DNA of 64,000 nt from PXAP01 sp964520585 (lineage in GTDB: Bacteria > Bacteroidota > Bacteroidia > Bacteroidales > PUMT01), in the NCBI GenBank assembly GCA_964520585.1, contig CAZFOO010000003.1, positions 1 through 64,000 on the forward strand, written 5' to 3'. A model generated the notes under the pieces. That model saw only the letters and a program-made list of their open reading frames with translations. It was not told where the DNA came from and did not search any database. How positions within the stretch are numbered: the first letter of the stretch is position 1; every line of letters starts with the position of its first letter. This document shows, one piece after another, positions 27,946 to 36,167 of this stretch. The translations under genes and the position numbers were made by a program.

Positions 27946-28386
27946 TTACTTCAATTCGCAAACAATATATTTTTCAAGTTTATCTACGAAATAATCATCC
28001 TTTTTAATTACGGAACTTGCCCCGCTTTTTTTCATTATTTCTGCAGTTTTGTCATCTGTATATGACGAGAGAATAATAACCGGCAGGTCTTCTTTTGCTT
28101 TTTTCAGCATTTTCAGCGTATCCAGGCCATCCATTGCCTCGTTGTCGCTTTCATTCAAAATATAATCAAGAACTACCAGATCCGGATTCAAATGCATATT
28201 TTTGAGGCATGACTCGCCGGAAAAAAAAGTTTTTATAACATAGCCGTTTTTCCCCTGGAAAACATATTCCAGCAGGTTACGGATAACCTTGTCATCATCA
28301 ACCATGAAAATTAATTTGTTTCCCCCCTGCATGTTATCTGGTTTTTCTAAAAGATTTCCGAAAATTCCGGAAATACTTATAAGCAT
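27946..28386 (-). CDS. Single-domain response regulator
   Basis: 146 aa receiver domain without an output domain. It shows the acidic pair VDDD, the phospho-acceptor Asp in LVVLDYIL, the Ser switch in VIILSSYTD, and the Lys near SSVIKKDDYF. The likelier start is M19 (MQGGNKLIFMVDDDK, at 28332), since the preceding residues are outside the domain. Such proteins pass phosphate between kinases or bind partners. No kinase is adjacent. Confidence 0.85.
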   Translation of the reverse strand: MLISISGIFGNLLEKPDNMQGGNKLIFMVDDDKVIRNLLEYVFQGKNGYVIKTFFSGESCLKNMHLNPDLVVLDYILNESDNEAMDGLDTLKMLKKAKEDLPVIILSSYTDDKTAEIMKKSGASSVIKKDDYFVDKLEKYIVCELK

Positions 28387-28670
28387 CTATGCTAGTGCAT
28401 TTGAAGATTTCAAACAGGGGGCAAGATAATAAAAAAAAGTTGCAAAAACTTTCGGTGAAGCTTTTTAATAAAGTAATGAAACAACTACAGCAAATACTCA
28501 TGAAAGAATAATGAACCTTAAAATCCTGCTCTTATCAACAAAATTATCTGTAAACAGGCTGTGACATAGTAGTAATTTGCAATTTCGGTTTTGAAATGTT
28601 TTTGTATATTTAAAGATTCCTTCATAAGCAATATAATAAAACAGAAATGGGTAAATAATAATTAATTGCA

Positions 28671-29354
28671 ATGATAAAAACTATTGAACTCACAAAAGTA
28701 TTCAGGACTGATGAGGTAGAAACTACCGCTCTGAACAAGGTTAGCCTTGAAATAAAAAAAGGTGAATTTGTTGCGGTTATGGGACCCTCCGGATGTGGGA
28801 AGTCAACTTTGCTGAATATCCTGGGTTTGCTTGACAATCCAACTTCCGGGGAACTCTACTTTAATGGTACAGAGGTAGCCGGATATTCGGAAAGAAAGCG
28901 AACCAACATGCGTAAGTCAAATGTGGGTTTCGTTTTTCAGAGCTTCAACCTTATTGATGAGCTTACTGTCTTTGAAAACATAGAATTGCCCCTTTTGTAC
29001 CTGAAGGTTTCTTCTGGCGAAAGGAAGAAAAAAGTTGAGCAGGTACTGGAGCGGATGCAGATGGCTCACCGAAGGAAGCATTTCCCGCAGCAGCTTTCCG
29101 GTGGTCAGCAGCAAAGGGTAGCTATTTGCCGTGCAGTGGTGTCCAATCCCAGACTTATACTTGCTGACGAGCCCACCGGCAATCTGGATTCCGTTAATGG
29201 TGAGGAGGTTATGAATCTTCTAGCTCAGTTAAACAATGAAGGAACTACAATTGTTATGGTTACACACTCTCCCTCTGATGCTGAAAAGGCCAACCGGATT
29301 GTACACCTCTTCGACGGGCACATAGTAACTGAAAATATCAGGAAACTGCTTTGA
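28671..29354 (+). CDS. ABC transporter ATP-binding protein (LolD/MacB type)
   Basis: 227 aa. Walker A GPSGCGKST, the Q-loop, the signature LSGGQQQRV, Walker B LILADEPTGNLDS and the switch His (MVTHSPSDA) are intact. The sequence style matches the MacB/LolD/FtsE branch, which drives lipoprotein release or efflux through FtsX-like permeases. No permease gene is nearby, so its partner must lie elsewhere. Confidence 0.92.
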   Translation: MIKTIELTKVFRTDEVETTALNKVSLEIKKGEFVAVMGPSGCGKSTLLNILGLLDNPTSGELYFNGTEVAGYSERKRTNMRKSNVGFVFQSFNLIDELTVFENIELPLLYLKVSSGERKKKVEQVLERMQMAHRRKHFPQQLSGGQQQRVAICRAVVSNPRLILADEPTGNLDSVNGEEVMNLLAQLNNEGTTIVMVTHSPSDAEKANRIVHLFDGHIVTENIRKLL

Positions 29355-29475
29355 ATGTATGTAATTTGACTAATCAATACTAACCACTTTACCGGCAGTA
29401 TAGACGGTAAGGTACACCTGTAACAGGTATAATATTGTTATACAGAGGGATCAGATTATTCCTCCGCCAGAAAGG

Positions 29476-29499
29476 ATTTGATAAGATGGCTTATCAAAT
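29476..29499. other. 10-bp perfect hairpin between convergent genes
   Basis: ATTTGATAAG, a four-base loop ATGG, then CTTATCAAAT. It lies between the ABC ATPase stop and the convergent small ORF. No T-run follows on either side, so it is not a typical intrinsic terminator; it may end or protect both transcripts. Confidence 0.55.
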
Positions 29500-29512
29500 G
29501 GTATTGAGATGA

Positions 29513-29755
29513 TCAGTAATCATCATCCTCCGGATCATCAAGATCATCTATATCCTCATACAGGTCATCAAATTTCTTTTCCCTGTATTCAAAATCATTC
29601 TCCTCGAATTCCTCGATTTCATCAAAGAACTGAGTTTTCTTGGATTTTAGTTTTTTGACAGGAGTAAGTTTATGTTTCTTCTTCCCTTTAAAAGAATCAT
29701 TGTCCTCGCGGAAAGCGCCAGACGACTTTTTCGATTTCATCTTTTCTAAAAGCAA
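29513..29755 (-). CDS. Small hypothetical protein with Lys-rich head and acidic tail
   Basis: 80 aa, or 75 from M6 (MKSKKSSGAF). The N-terminal half is Lys-rich (KGKKKHKLTPVKKLKSKK) and the C-terminal half is strongly acidic, ending DDLDDPEDDDY. It looks disordered. No domain is recognised. Similar charged small proteins occur in Bacteroidota; nothing shows what it does. Protein-coding status is likely but not certain. Confidence 0.55.
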   Translation of the reverse strand: MLLEKMKSKKSSGAFREDNDSFKGKKKHKLTPVKKLKSKKTQFFDEIEEFEENDFEYREKKFDDLYEDIDDLDDPEDDDY

Positions 29756-30214
29756 ATAATTATTATTCTCGTAAGTAAGATTTGGATTCTGATCGTTTTG
29801 TAATTTGTAGAGGTTTTCGATCTTTTAGAGTAATATCAAATGTATGACTTTCAGTGTATTTAACTTGGCTTCTTATCTGATTTCAATATTAGTATTTCTA
29901 CTAAAGTCAGTTATTTTTTATCATACAATGATAAAAAAAATTTTTAAAAATATTCTGTGAAAATTTTATTTAAAAAAAAATTTATTTTTCAAACGACACA
30001 CAGACGAAGAAAAAGACAGAGAATGGATTTATTTACTTTTGCGTGCTAGGGTGACACTTATTATAAATAACGGATTATTAACTAAATCTAATTAAGCATG
30101 CAAATTTTCTATACAGTATCCATGAATGACTGATTTGGCAATGAACTGCTGATAAATGCAATTTTTAAGTAATTAAACTATAATTTTGCTGCATTCCTAA
30201 TCAAAATCATACCG
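29756..30214. other. AT-rich intergenic stretch with promoter elements
   Basis: No gene is seen in these 459 bases. Two full TAnnTTTG matches on the plus strand occur, TACTTTTG at 30035-30042 and TAATTTTG at 30181-30188. The second lies 26 bases before the transporter start and is the better candidate. Confidence 0.45.
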
Positions 30215-31801
30215 ATGTCTGTCTTTTCAGTCCCCTATTTTGCCCTTTTTTTAATCATAGCAATTGGTTTTGTTATCGGACGCATCAGGATAAAGGGAAT
30301 TTCGCTTGATATATCTGCCGTTATATTTGTTGCTCTTCTTTTTGGACATTACGGAGTTATCATCCCTTCCGATTTTCAGGATGTCGGACTGGTACTGTTT
30401 ATCTTTACTATCGGATTGCAGGCAGGACCCGGATTTTTTCAGTCATTTCGTTCAACCGGAAAGACTCTCGTAATAATTGCTGTTGTTCTTATCACAATGG
30501 CTGCCGGAACAACATTATTTACTGCATGGATCTTTAATATTGATTACAATCTTGCCGTAGGTCTTTTTACCGGGGCACTGACAAGTACACCCGGCCTTGC
30601 AGCAGCAATTGATTCCACCGGCTCTGCATTTGCATCGATCGGTTATGGCATTGCATATCCTTTTGGAGTTATTGGTGTGATCTTATTTGTAAGATTGCTT
30701 CCCGGCATATTAATGGTTAGCGTGGACAAGGCCGAGAAGGATATTAAAAATTTACTGCTCAAAAAATATCCTGAAGTCTGCAATCATCATTTTATTGTCG
30801 AGAATGAGAATATAGACGGGAAGACAGTTGGTGATCTTCAGATACGGAATATGACCGGTGCGAGTATTTCACGTGTTTTATCAGGTGGCATGGCCATCAC
30901 ACCCAGTCCGGGCACGGTGCTACACAAGGGTGACCTTATCCGTGCAGTAGGCAGCAAGGAGGCTTTGGAGAAAGTAAGATTACTGATCGGGAGCCCTACA
31001 GATCAGCAAATTCCCCTGGGGAAAGATTATGAGGTTCATTCCATACTGGTAACCAACAAGGATGTTGTAAACAAGACCATCGGGCAGCTTAATCTTTTTT
31101 CAAATTACAATGCTACCATTACACGCATAAGAAGAAGTGGAATTGACATTGCTCCAAGCGAATCTTCGCACCTTCGTTTTGGTGATAAGTTACTGATAGC
31201 TTCCAATAAAGAGAATATGAAAACTGTTGCATCCATATTCGGCAACCAGGAAAAGAAGTTGTCCGATACAAATATGTTCCCTATTGCAGCCGGCATAGTA
31301 CTCGGGATACTTGTTGGCAGGCTTGAAATAAGCTTCTCGGAGAACCTGGTTTTTCGTCCGGGTCTTGCCGGAGGAGTTTTGTTTGTCGCACTGATATTAG
31401 GCAATCTTGGTAAAACCGGACCAGTGGTTTGGTCGATGTCAGCAGCGGCCAACCAGTTATTACGGCAACTCGGGTTGCTTTTTTTCCTTGCGGCAGTTGG
31501 AACCCAGGCTGGTGCTCATATTGTGGAAACATACCAGTCTTACGGTGTAAATCTGTTCCTTGCAGGAATGATTATTACCCTGGTCCCCATGATTGTATCT
31601 GCTTTTGTAGCAAATTATTTTTTCAGGATAAACCTTCTTTCCCTTTTCGGGACTATTACCGGTAGTATGACAAGTACACCCGGACTGGCGGCCATTGACT
31701 CAATGACCGGAAGTAATGCACCGCAGATAGCTTATGCAACAGTATATCCGGTGGCAATGGTTTTGCTTATTATCTTCGTGCAGATTCTGTCGGGGTTTTA
31801 A
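30215..31801 (+). CDS. AspT/YidE family transporter with two TrkA-C domains
   Basis: 528 aa. Two homologous membrane halves (about 1-170 and 355-528) of five or six helices each flank two RCK/TrkA-C domains (about 190-270 and 275-345). The conserved TSTPGLAA motif is in each half (TGALTSTPGLAAAID and TGSMTSTPGLAAIDS). The AAEx family includes the aspartate:alanine antiporter AspT, but most members have no known substrate. Monocistronic, with a candidate promoter just upstream. Confidence 0.88.
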   Translation: MSVFSVPYFALFLIIAIGFVIGRIRIKGISLDISAVIFVALLFGHYGVIIPSDFQDVGLVLFIFTIGLQAGPGFFQSFRSTGKTLVIIAVVLITMAAGTTLFTAWIFNIDYNLAVGLFTGALTSTPGLAAAIDSTGSAFASIGYGIAYPFGVIGVILFVRLLPGILMVSVDKAEKDIKNLLLKKYPEVCNHHFIVENENIDGKTVGDLQIRNMTGASISRVLSGGMAITPSPGTVLHKGDLIRAVGSKEALEKVRLLIGSPTDQQIPLGKDYEVHSILVTNKDVVNKTIGQLNLFSNYNATITRIRRSGIDIAPSESSHLRFGDKLLIASNKENMKTVASIFGNQEKKLSDTNMFPIAAGIVLGILVGRLEISFSENLVFRPGLAGGVLFVALILGNLGKTGPVVWSMSAAANQLLRQLGLLFFLAAVGTQAGAHIVETYQSYGVNLFLAGMIITLVPMIVSAFVANYFFRINLLSLFGTITGSMTSTPGLAAIDSMTGSNAPQIAYATVYPVAMVLLIIFVQILSGF

Positions 31802-31846
31802 TTCCTTTTAGGGACGGGTGGCTCAGGCCGGCTGACCTGTGAGATT

Positions 31847-32362
31847 CTATTCAAGCATATTCCTTATTTCTTTTGCTATATTTTCAAATCGCAAAAACGG
31901 GAACATAGTGGGAGCAAGTTTTGCTATCGGATCATATAGCATCGATTCTTCAATATGATCTTTTGGCATAAAATCATGCTTCCTGTCAAAGGCATTAAGG
32001 ATAACGAATAATACACTTAAGAGCAGCGCCATTTTCAGAACGCCAAAAATAAGTCCCAGCAACCGGTTTATGAACCCGAGAGCTATGGCATCAAGCAGAC
32101 GGCTTACCATGTAGGCTGCAATATTAATTGCAATTACAAATCCGAGAAAAGTAATTGTAAAGGAGACAAGATGCATATAAGGGGATGATACACTTAAAGT
32201 ACTAACCAGCCATTCTGCTACAATTCCTGAGAATTTAGCCGCACCCCAGATTCCAGCGATCAGGGCAATAAAAGTGGCTACCATGATTATCAGTCCCCTT
32301 GTTAAACCACGGTATGCAGCCCAGGCAATCAAAATTACGATTATCAGATCTATGTAGTTCAA
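31847..32362 (-). CDS. CvpA family membrane protein
   Basis: 171 aa with four transmembrane helices, beginning MNYIDLIIVILIAWAAYRGL, the usual CvpA opening (asp in the first helix and the Gly-rich GLTRGLIIMVATFIALIAG). E. coli CvpA is needed for colicin V production and bile-salt tolerance; the general role is not settled. Confidence 0.85.
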   Translation of the reverse strand: MNYIDLIIVILIAWAAYRGLTRGLIIMVATFIALIAGIWGAAKFSGIVAEWLVSTLSVSSPYMHLVSFTITFLGFVIAINIAAYMVSRLLDAIALGFINRLLGLIFGVLKMALLLSVLFVILNAFDRKHDFMPKDHIEESMLYDPIAKLAPTMFPFLRFENIAKEIRNMLE

Positions 32363-32486
32363 TACTGTGATTAAATAATATTTAACTATAGAGCAACTTA
32401 CAACCTTGCGTTATCCCAACACTTCCAGGATAATTAATTCATAATGCCAGTCCGCTATCGCTGATCTACAGGCAACTGAACTTATC

Positions 32487-32654
32487 ATGAATCAATACAA
32501 CCTTTTATTTGCAAGGCCTGTAAATATAGCAATTATAGGATTAAAAATATGCGTGGCAACTATTTTAGCAAGTATTTTTGTTTCAACGGCAATTATCATT
32601 ATTTTTGTCCCCGGTTTTGGATTAAATACTATTCCCGGAATTTTCAGAACATAG
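32487..32654 (+). CDS. Putative small membrane protein
   Basis: 55 codons (MNQYNLLFARPVNIAIIGLK start) with one long hydrophobic stretch (residues about 12-41) and a short polar end. It lies 27 bases before tRNA-Arg in an otherwise empty 318-base gap. There is no recognised family and no clear promoter, and a chance reading frame in AT-rich DNA is possible. Confidence 0.3.
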   Translation: MNQYNLLFARPVNIAIIGLKICVATILASIFVSTAIIIIFVPGFGLNTIPGIFRT

Positions 32655-32680
32655 AACTTTGTATATTCAAAATCTTGTCC

Positions 32681-32752
32681 GGCCTCATAGTTCAATGGAT
32701 AGAATAGCGGTTTCCTAAACCGTAGATCCAGGTTCGATTCCTGGTGAGGCTA
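32681..32752 (+). tRNA. tRNA-Arg (anticodon CCT)
   Basis: A full cloverleaf folds by eye. The acceptor stem pairs 32681-32687 with 32745-32751 (a terminal G-U pair), and the D stem GTTC/GAAT. The anticodon stem GCGGT/ACCGT has loop TTCCTAA with anticodon CCT at 32714-32716. The T arm is CCAGG-TTCGATT-CCTGG. The discriminator is A and CCA is not encoded. It reads AGG codons. A terminator follows. Accessory genes begin directly downstream, as at many tRNA integration sites. Confidence 0.95.
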
Positions 32753-32766
32753 CTTCTAAAATCACA

Positions 32767-32804
32767 GGCCGCTGTAAATCAAATGATTGCAGCGGTCTTT
32801 TCTG
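32767..32804 (+). terminator. Rho-independent terminator after tRNA-Arg
   Basis: GCCGCTG at 32768-32774 pairs with CAGCGGT at 32790-32796, with a few further pairs inside, and is followed by CTTTTCTG and more T residues. It lies 15 bases after the tRNA. Confidence 0.75.
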
Positions 32805-32913
32805 ATTTTTGCCTGAAGGTGGTAGAAAAAGTCGTAGGGAGAGAGTATCTCAGTTGGCTATTCCTGGGATGTGTTAGTCTTTAATTATTCTTTGGAAAAA
32901 TGGATAATTGATA

Positions 32914-33393
32914 TTATAAATCAAGTATTCCAAAGGTAATATTAAAAGGAGTGTTTAAATCTATGAATTGAAATTTCGGGTTAGTCTCCTTTTTCAGTAG
33001 ATTGTATATCTTTAAACTTTCTGAATCTGAGGAGAGATAATAACTGATTGCTTTTTCACAATCAGCCTGGGCGAAAAGTTTTGAATCATTTGGGATTATG
33101 TTCCTCTCTCTTAGTTTGAGGCTTCTTTTATGTTGGAAAACAATTTTTGCAAATTCACCTGTTTTTTTTGAATGATTAAGGTTAAATGGAACAATTTGCA
33201 AGTTTCTAAGTGGCAATTCATGCACATCTCCACCAACACAATATTCTGCTATTGAGATTGTTGAAATAATCATTGATATTTCCTTCTCTAAGAAGTACCG
33301 AAAATAGCCATCAGCATTCTTAAATAGTGGGTCACTATCATTTAAAAACCTTAAAAAGAAGCTTGTGTCAAGTAGAACAGCATTATGCGTCAT
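32914..33393 (-). CDS. PIN-domain ribonuclease-like protein
   Basis: 159 aa. The four acidic PIN positions can be placed: D9 in LLDTSFFL, E50 in SIAEYC, D103 in IPNDSKLF and D123 in SSDSESL. PIN proteins cleave RNA and are often toxins of toxin-antitoxin pairs. The start overlaps the 3' end of the upstream 260-aa gene by 11 bases, so the two are coupled. The upstream partner is far larger than known VapB antitoxins. The protein is longer than a typical VapC (about 130 aa). Confidence 0.7.
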   Translation of the reverse strand: MTHNAVLLDTSFFLRFLNDSDPLFKNADGYFRYFLEKEISMIISTISIAEYCVGGDVHELPLRNLQIVPFNLNHSKKTGEFAKIVFQHKRSLKLRERNIIPNDSKLFAQADCEKAISYYLSSDSESLKIYNLLKKETNPKFQFIDLNTPFNITFGILDL

Positions 33394-34165
33394 AATTACC
33401 CCTGATTTCTTTCAGCCAACTATCGGGATCAATATTTCCAAGCCACGATTTTTTTGCTCTGTCCCTAAGTGTTTTTAAATATTGTTCATCATATTTTGGT
33501 TGGTAGTTAATCAATTCACTGAATTTTAAATTTGAGGTATCAATTTCTCCAGTCTCTGAATGCTGCTTTCCTGTTGCCCTTATACCAAATGTTTTATAAA
33601 GAAGGTTTTCATCATATTGTTCCAGGAAACTGATTGGTGTTTGTATTCTTACAGTGCCAAGTTCTTCAGTTAATATGTGAATATTTGCTTTGTCTTTACC
33701 ACCTGCATTAGTTAACTTGCCATAAAAATAAAATTCCGCATCTACCCAAATTGCTTCAGTTCTGTAATAATGTGTAGTGCGGTCTATCTTAACTTCATTC
33801 GAGTTGTGAAGAGAGGTCCTTATGTTAAAAGTGTAATTTCGTTTTAAAGCAGTATCTTGAATATTTTCAAATGCTTTTGCTGTCGATAGGTCGAGAAAAT
33901 CAATATTATTAATTTGATTTATTTGTCCAATGATTGCGTTAAACCCAATAATATATTGAATAGATGTTTTAAATAAATGTATTACAGAACCTTCACTAAT
34001 TTGATAACTGATTGTTGGTCTATCTCTTTTTTCTCCAGGATATAGTAAATTTTCAGCATTATCCAAGATCGACATAATCTCCCGAATATCGTAATTATCA
34101 GGTGATAAGTCGAGATTGCCATTGGTGCCAGTAATTTTAATTTCTATATATCCAATCTTATCCAT
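33383..34165 (-). CDS. Hypothetical partner of the PIN protein
   Basis: 260 aa, no family recognised. It starts MDKIGYIEIKITGTNGNLDL and is rich in beta-strand-like segments; the middle reads as alternating strands and the end (KTLRDRAKKSWLGNIDPDSW) as a helix. There is no signal peptide or membrane segment. It overlaps the PIN gene by 11 bases and comes first, the position typical for antitoxins, so I infer a functional pair. Base composition is AT-rich like the rest of this stretch. Confidence 0.65.
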   Translation of the reverse strand: MDKIGYIEIKITGTNGNLDLSPDNYDIREIMSILDNAENLLYPGEKRDRPTISYQISEGSVIHLFKTSIQYIIGFNAIIGQINQINNIDFLDLSTAKAFENIQDTALKRNYTFNIRTSLHNSNEVKIDRTTHYYRTEAIWVDAEFYFYGKLTNAGGKDKANIHILTEELGTVRIQTPISFLEQYDENLLYKTFGIRATGKQHSETGEIDTSNLKFSELINYQPKYDEQYLKTLRDRAKKSWLGNIDPDSWLKEIRGNYDA

Positions 34166-34533
34166 AATACAAATGTAAAAAAATAATGTGTGTCATAATT
34201 TATAAAAATACTAATTGATAACTAATTTTTTTATTATGACTAGATTGATTATTTACATCAATTCAGACCAGATCACGGACATTCATGTTTTATATAGATT
34301 TTTTATCCATGTGGTAAAAAAAATTTATTTGTGTTGTAAGACCTTTCAAAGGGATTAATAATAAGGATAATACACAAGATTTGTGATATAAAAAGTGTCA
34401 AATATTAAAAAAGTGGCAAAAAAATAGTCTTGATAATCAGGCAGATAGGACAAAATTTAGTCCTTTCCTACTGGCTTAAATCCACTTTTCTCAACTCTCT
34501 GTTCAATATATTTTTTTAATGTGACGGATTAAT
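34166..34533. other. AT-rich intergenic stretch
   Basis: These 368 bases separate the PIN/unknown pair from the DUF190-crcB genes. I see no gene, tRNA or clear hairpin. It should contain the promoter of the PIN pair on the minus strand. Confidence 0.5.
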
Positions 34534-34884
34534 TTATTTATTTCCTGCCTTATACCTTATTACTTCTGCTTTTTCAATTGTTATCAGTCCGCCAGATTTT
34601 GATTGCTCAAATAATTGGTCAACTTTTTTGAGGAACTCCTTGATTTTTTCTTCCTTGTCGACTATTTCAATTACCAAAGGCAGATTAGAGGAGATCTCTA
34701 ATAGTTTTGTAGTGTGGATCTTTGAGTTTGCGCCAAAACCCATTATCCCCCGTGTAACCGTCGCACCCGAGAGTCCTTGCTTTTTCGCTTCAATGACGAT
34801 TTCTTCGTATAAAGGATGTTGCCCGTGCTTGTCAGACTCCCCGATGAAGATGCGAAGCAGTTTTGCATCAGGATTATTTTCCAT
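34534..34884 (-). CDS. DUF190 family protein (CrcB-associated)
   Basis: 116 aa, the size of DUF190, a ferredoxin-like fold related to PII signalling proteins. It begins with the family opening (KLLRIFIGESDKHGQHPLYEEI) and has the TVTRGIMGFGANSKIHT segment. It follows crcB by three bases. The family often accompanies fluoride channels; its job is unproven, but binding or sensing is likely. Confidence 0.87.
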   Translation of the reverse strand: MENNPDAKLLRIFIGESDKHGQHPLYEEIVIEAKKQGLSGATVTRGIMGFGANSKIHTTKLLEISSNLPLVIEIVDKEEKIKEFLKKVDQLFEQSKSGGLITIEKAEVIRYKAGNK

Positions 34885-34887
34885 TTC

Positions 34888-35259
34888 CTAAAAGAGTTTA
34901 ATAATCGCAAATCCGATAAATGTTGCAATAATACCTACTACCACGGTTGAAGAGATGTAAACAGTCGCATAAAAAAATTGTCCGTCACGGAACAGACTAA
35001 GTGACTCGATTGAGAAAGCGGAAAAGGTCGTAAACCCGCCAAGCACGCCGGTTGCAAGGAACAGTCGCCACTCTTGCGTAAGAGTGCCTCTGTCAGTTAA
35101 ACCGAAAACCAGTCCGATAAGAAAACAACCTATAATATTCACCGTAAGAGTGCCGAAGGGAAATGTAGAGAGAAATTTTGTCTGTACGAGTTGAGAAAGC
35201 AGGTAACGAAGAACACCTCCAATAAAACTACCTGTCCCGATTGCCAATAATATCTTCAT
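34888..35259 (-). CDS. crcB: Fluoride ion channel CrcB/Fluc
   Basis: 123 aa with four helices. GVLGGFTTFSAFSIES is the diagnostic third-helix motif, and the N-terminus has the GGVLRYLLSQ segment with the conserved GG-x2-R. Fluc channels work as antiparallel dimers to export fluoride. The start overlaps the stop of an 18-codon upstream reading frame (TAATG). I do not see a fluoride riboswitch upstream. Confidence 0.93.
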   Translation of the reverse strand: MKILLAIGTGSFIGGVLRYLLSQLVQTKFLSTFPFGTLTVNIIGCFLIGLVFGLTDRGTLTQEWRLFLATGVLGGFTTFSAFSIESLSLFRDGQFFYATVYISSTVVVGIIATFIGFAIIKLF

Positions 35260-35315
35260 TACATAATTATTCTTCTTGCCGTGCCATAATAATATCTCTT
35301 CTGGCTACCGTCCAT
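35259..35315 (-). CDS. 18-codon upstream reading frame overlapping crcB
   Basis: An ATG-initiated frame encoding MDGSQKRYYYGTARRIIM whose stop overlaps the crcB start as TAATG. Three Tyr and two Arg codons in a row, and the stop-start overlap, suggest a leader that couples or tunes crcB translation. It could also be chance: no homolog can be checked here, but the exact one-base overlap and ATG start are directly visible. Confidence 0.45.
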   Translation of the reverse strand: MDGSQKRYYYGTARRIIM

Positions 35316-35463
35316 TATTGTTTTCGTATTATATATGTTGCAAATACAGGTTCTATGTAAAGATGTTAAAAATTAGCATTATATATTTATAAGGAGGAGA
35401 GAAATATCTGTTTTCTTTTTGATTTTATAATAAAAAGTGACTTAAAGGTGGACATTTTGTTTT

Positions 35464-35595
35464 TTATTGATCAGGTTGATTACCGATAATTCCTGCCCGA
35501 TCTGATGTATGCCTGCCAATAAGGTCTTTCAGGAACACTTTTTCTTTTCTCCAAATAAGTTCCATCAACTTCTCTTCTGTCTTTGAAAGTTTCAT
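35464..35595 (-). pseudogene. Truncated BlaI/MecI-type repressor
   Basis: The first 26 codons (MKLSKTEEKLMELIWRKEKV onward) are nearly the same as the start of the intact BlaI protein at 40225-40599, then the frame runs into unrelated residues and a stop at codon 44. The winged-helix DNA-binding domain is therefore lost. The upstream operator-like palindrome is also kept. No M56 partner follows. It is best read as the remnant of a second BlaI copy cut by insertion or deletion. Confidence 0.8.
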
Positions 35596-35616
35596 CTTTC
35601 TATGTGTTGTTATTAG

Positions 35617-35634
35617 ATTCTACAAATATAGAAT
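35617..35634. promoter_or_regulatory. BlaI-type operator palindrome upstream of the truncated copy
   Basis: ATTCTACAAATATAGAAT is an inverted repeat (ATTCTA/TAGAAT). The same site with two changes precedes the intact blaI-like gene at 40620-40637. Both sit 20 to 40 bases upstream of the corresponding start codons, as expected for an autoregulatory operator. Confidence 0.6.
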
Positions 35635-35695
35635 ATGTAATTACTGAATGCAAGTTTTTAAGAATATTTCTAAAATTAGTTTGTTGGTAAAAGAG

Positions 35696-35719
35696 AATAA
35701 TTATCTTTACGTAATTATT
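35696..35719 (+). promoter_or_regulatory. Candidate operator and promoter of the perR-like/katG pair
   Basis: AATAATTA and TAATTATT form a perfect 8-bp inverted repeat around an eight-base spacer. The spacer region contains TATCTTTA, one base off TAnnTTTG, and TTTG at 35680-35683 is 18 bases upstream as a -33 element. An AT-rich dyad over the -7 box resembles Fur/PerR boxes and suggests autorepression. Confidence 0.5.
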
Positions 35720-35734
35720 ATTATTAAATAAATT

Positions 35735-36154
35735 ATGACAAGTGATTTTTTTCGTGAACAATTAAAGAAAAAGGGATTAAAAGTTACTCCACAACGCATT
35801 GCGATTTATGAAGCTGTGGTCAATTTAAATAACCACCCAACTGCTGAAAAAATTATTGATTACATCAGAATAAATCATCCGAATATTGCGGTTGGGACAG
35901 TTTATAAGGTGTTGGATTCGCTTGTTGATAATAATCTCCTGCAAAAAGTCAAAAACGACAAAGATATTATGCGTTATGATGCTGTTGTGTCACACCACCA
36001 TCATTTGTACTGCTCTGAAACAGACCGGATAGAGGATTATGAAGATGAGATTTTAGACAAAATCATCAATGAATATTTTAAAAATAAGAAAATAAAAAAA
36101 TTTGAAATTCAAGAAATTACACTGCAAATAACAGGAAAATTCACTAATAACTAA
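35735..36154 (+). CDS. Fur family regulator, PerR-like
   Basis: 139 aa. The N-terminal winged helix (KGLKVTPQRIAIYEAV ... HPTAEKIIDYIR) and the HHHHLYC metal region are clear. Only one cysteine is present and both structural CxxC zinc pairs of classical Fur/PerR are missing, so the protein must be stabilised differently. It lies 13 bases before katG, which makes a peroxide-sensing role likely: the Fe-bound His/Asp site would be oxidised and derepress katG. Zinc or iron sensing cannot be ruled out from sequence alone. Confidence 0.85.
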   Translation: MTSDFFREQLKKKGLKVTPQRIAIYEAVVNLNNHPTAEKIIDYIRINHPNIAVGTVYKVLDSLVDNNLLQKVKNDKDIMRYDAVVSHHHHLYCSETDRIEDYEDEILDKIINEYFKNKKIKKFEIQEITLQITGKFTNN

Positions 36155-36167
36155 AACAGTAAACAGT

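Noticed and set aside
32492..32695. 67-aa minus-strand frame across the tRNA
   Set aside because: It runs antisense through tRNA-Arg and the small membrane frame, and no family is recognised, so it is a shadow.
35260..35340. Fluoride riboswitch before crcB
   Set aside because: I looked for the conserved crcB motif and pseudoknot pieces on the minus strand and did not find them; an Infernal search would settle it.
35696..35719. AT-rich dyad as a transcription terminator
   Set aside because: It lies upstream of a start codon over a promoter, and no G/C-rich stem is present, so an operator is the better reading.
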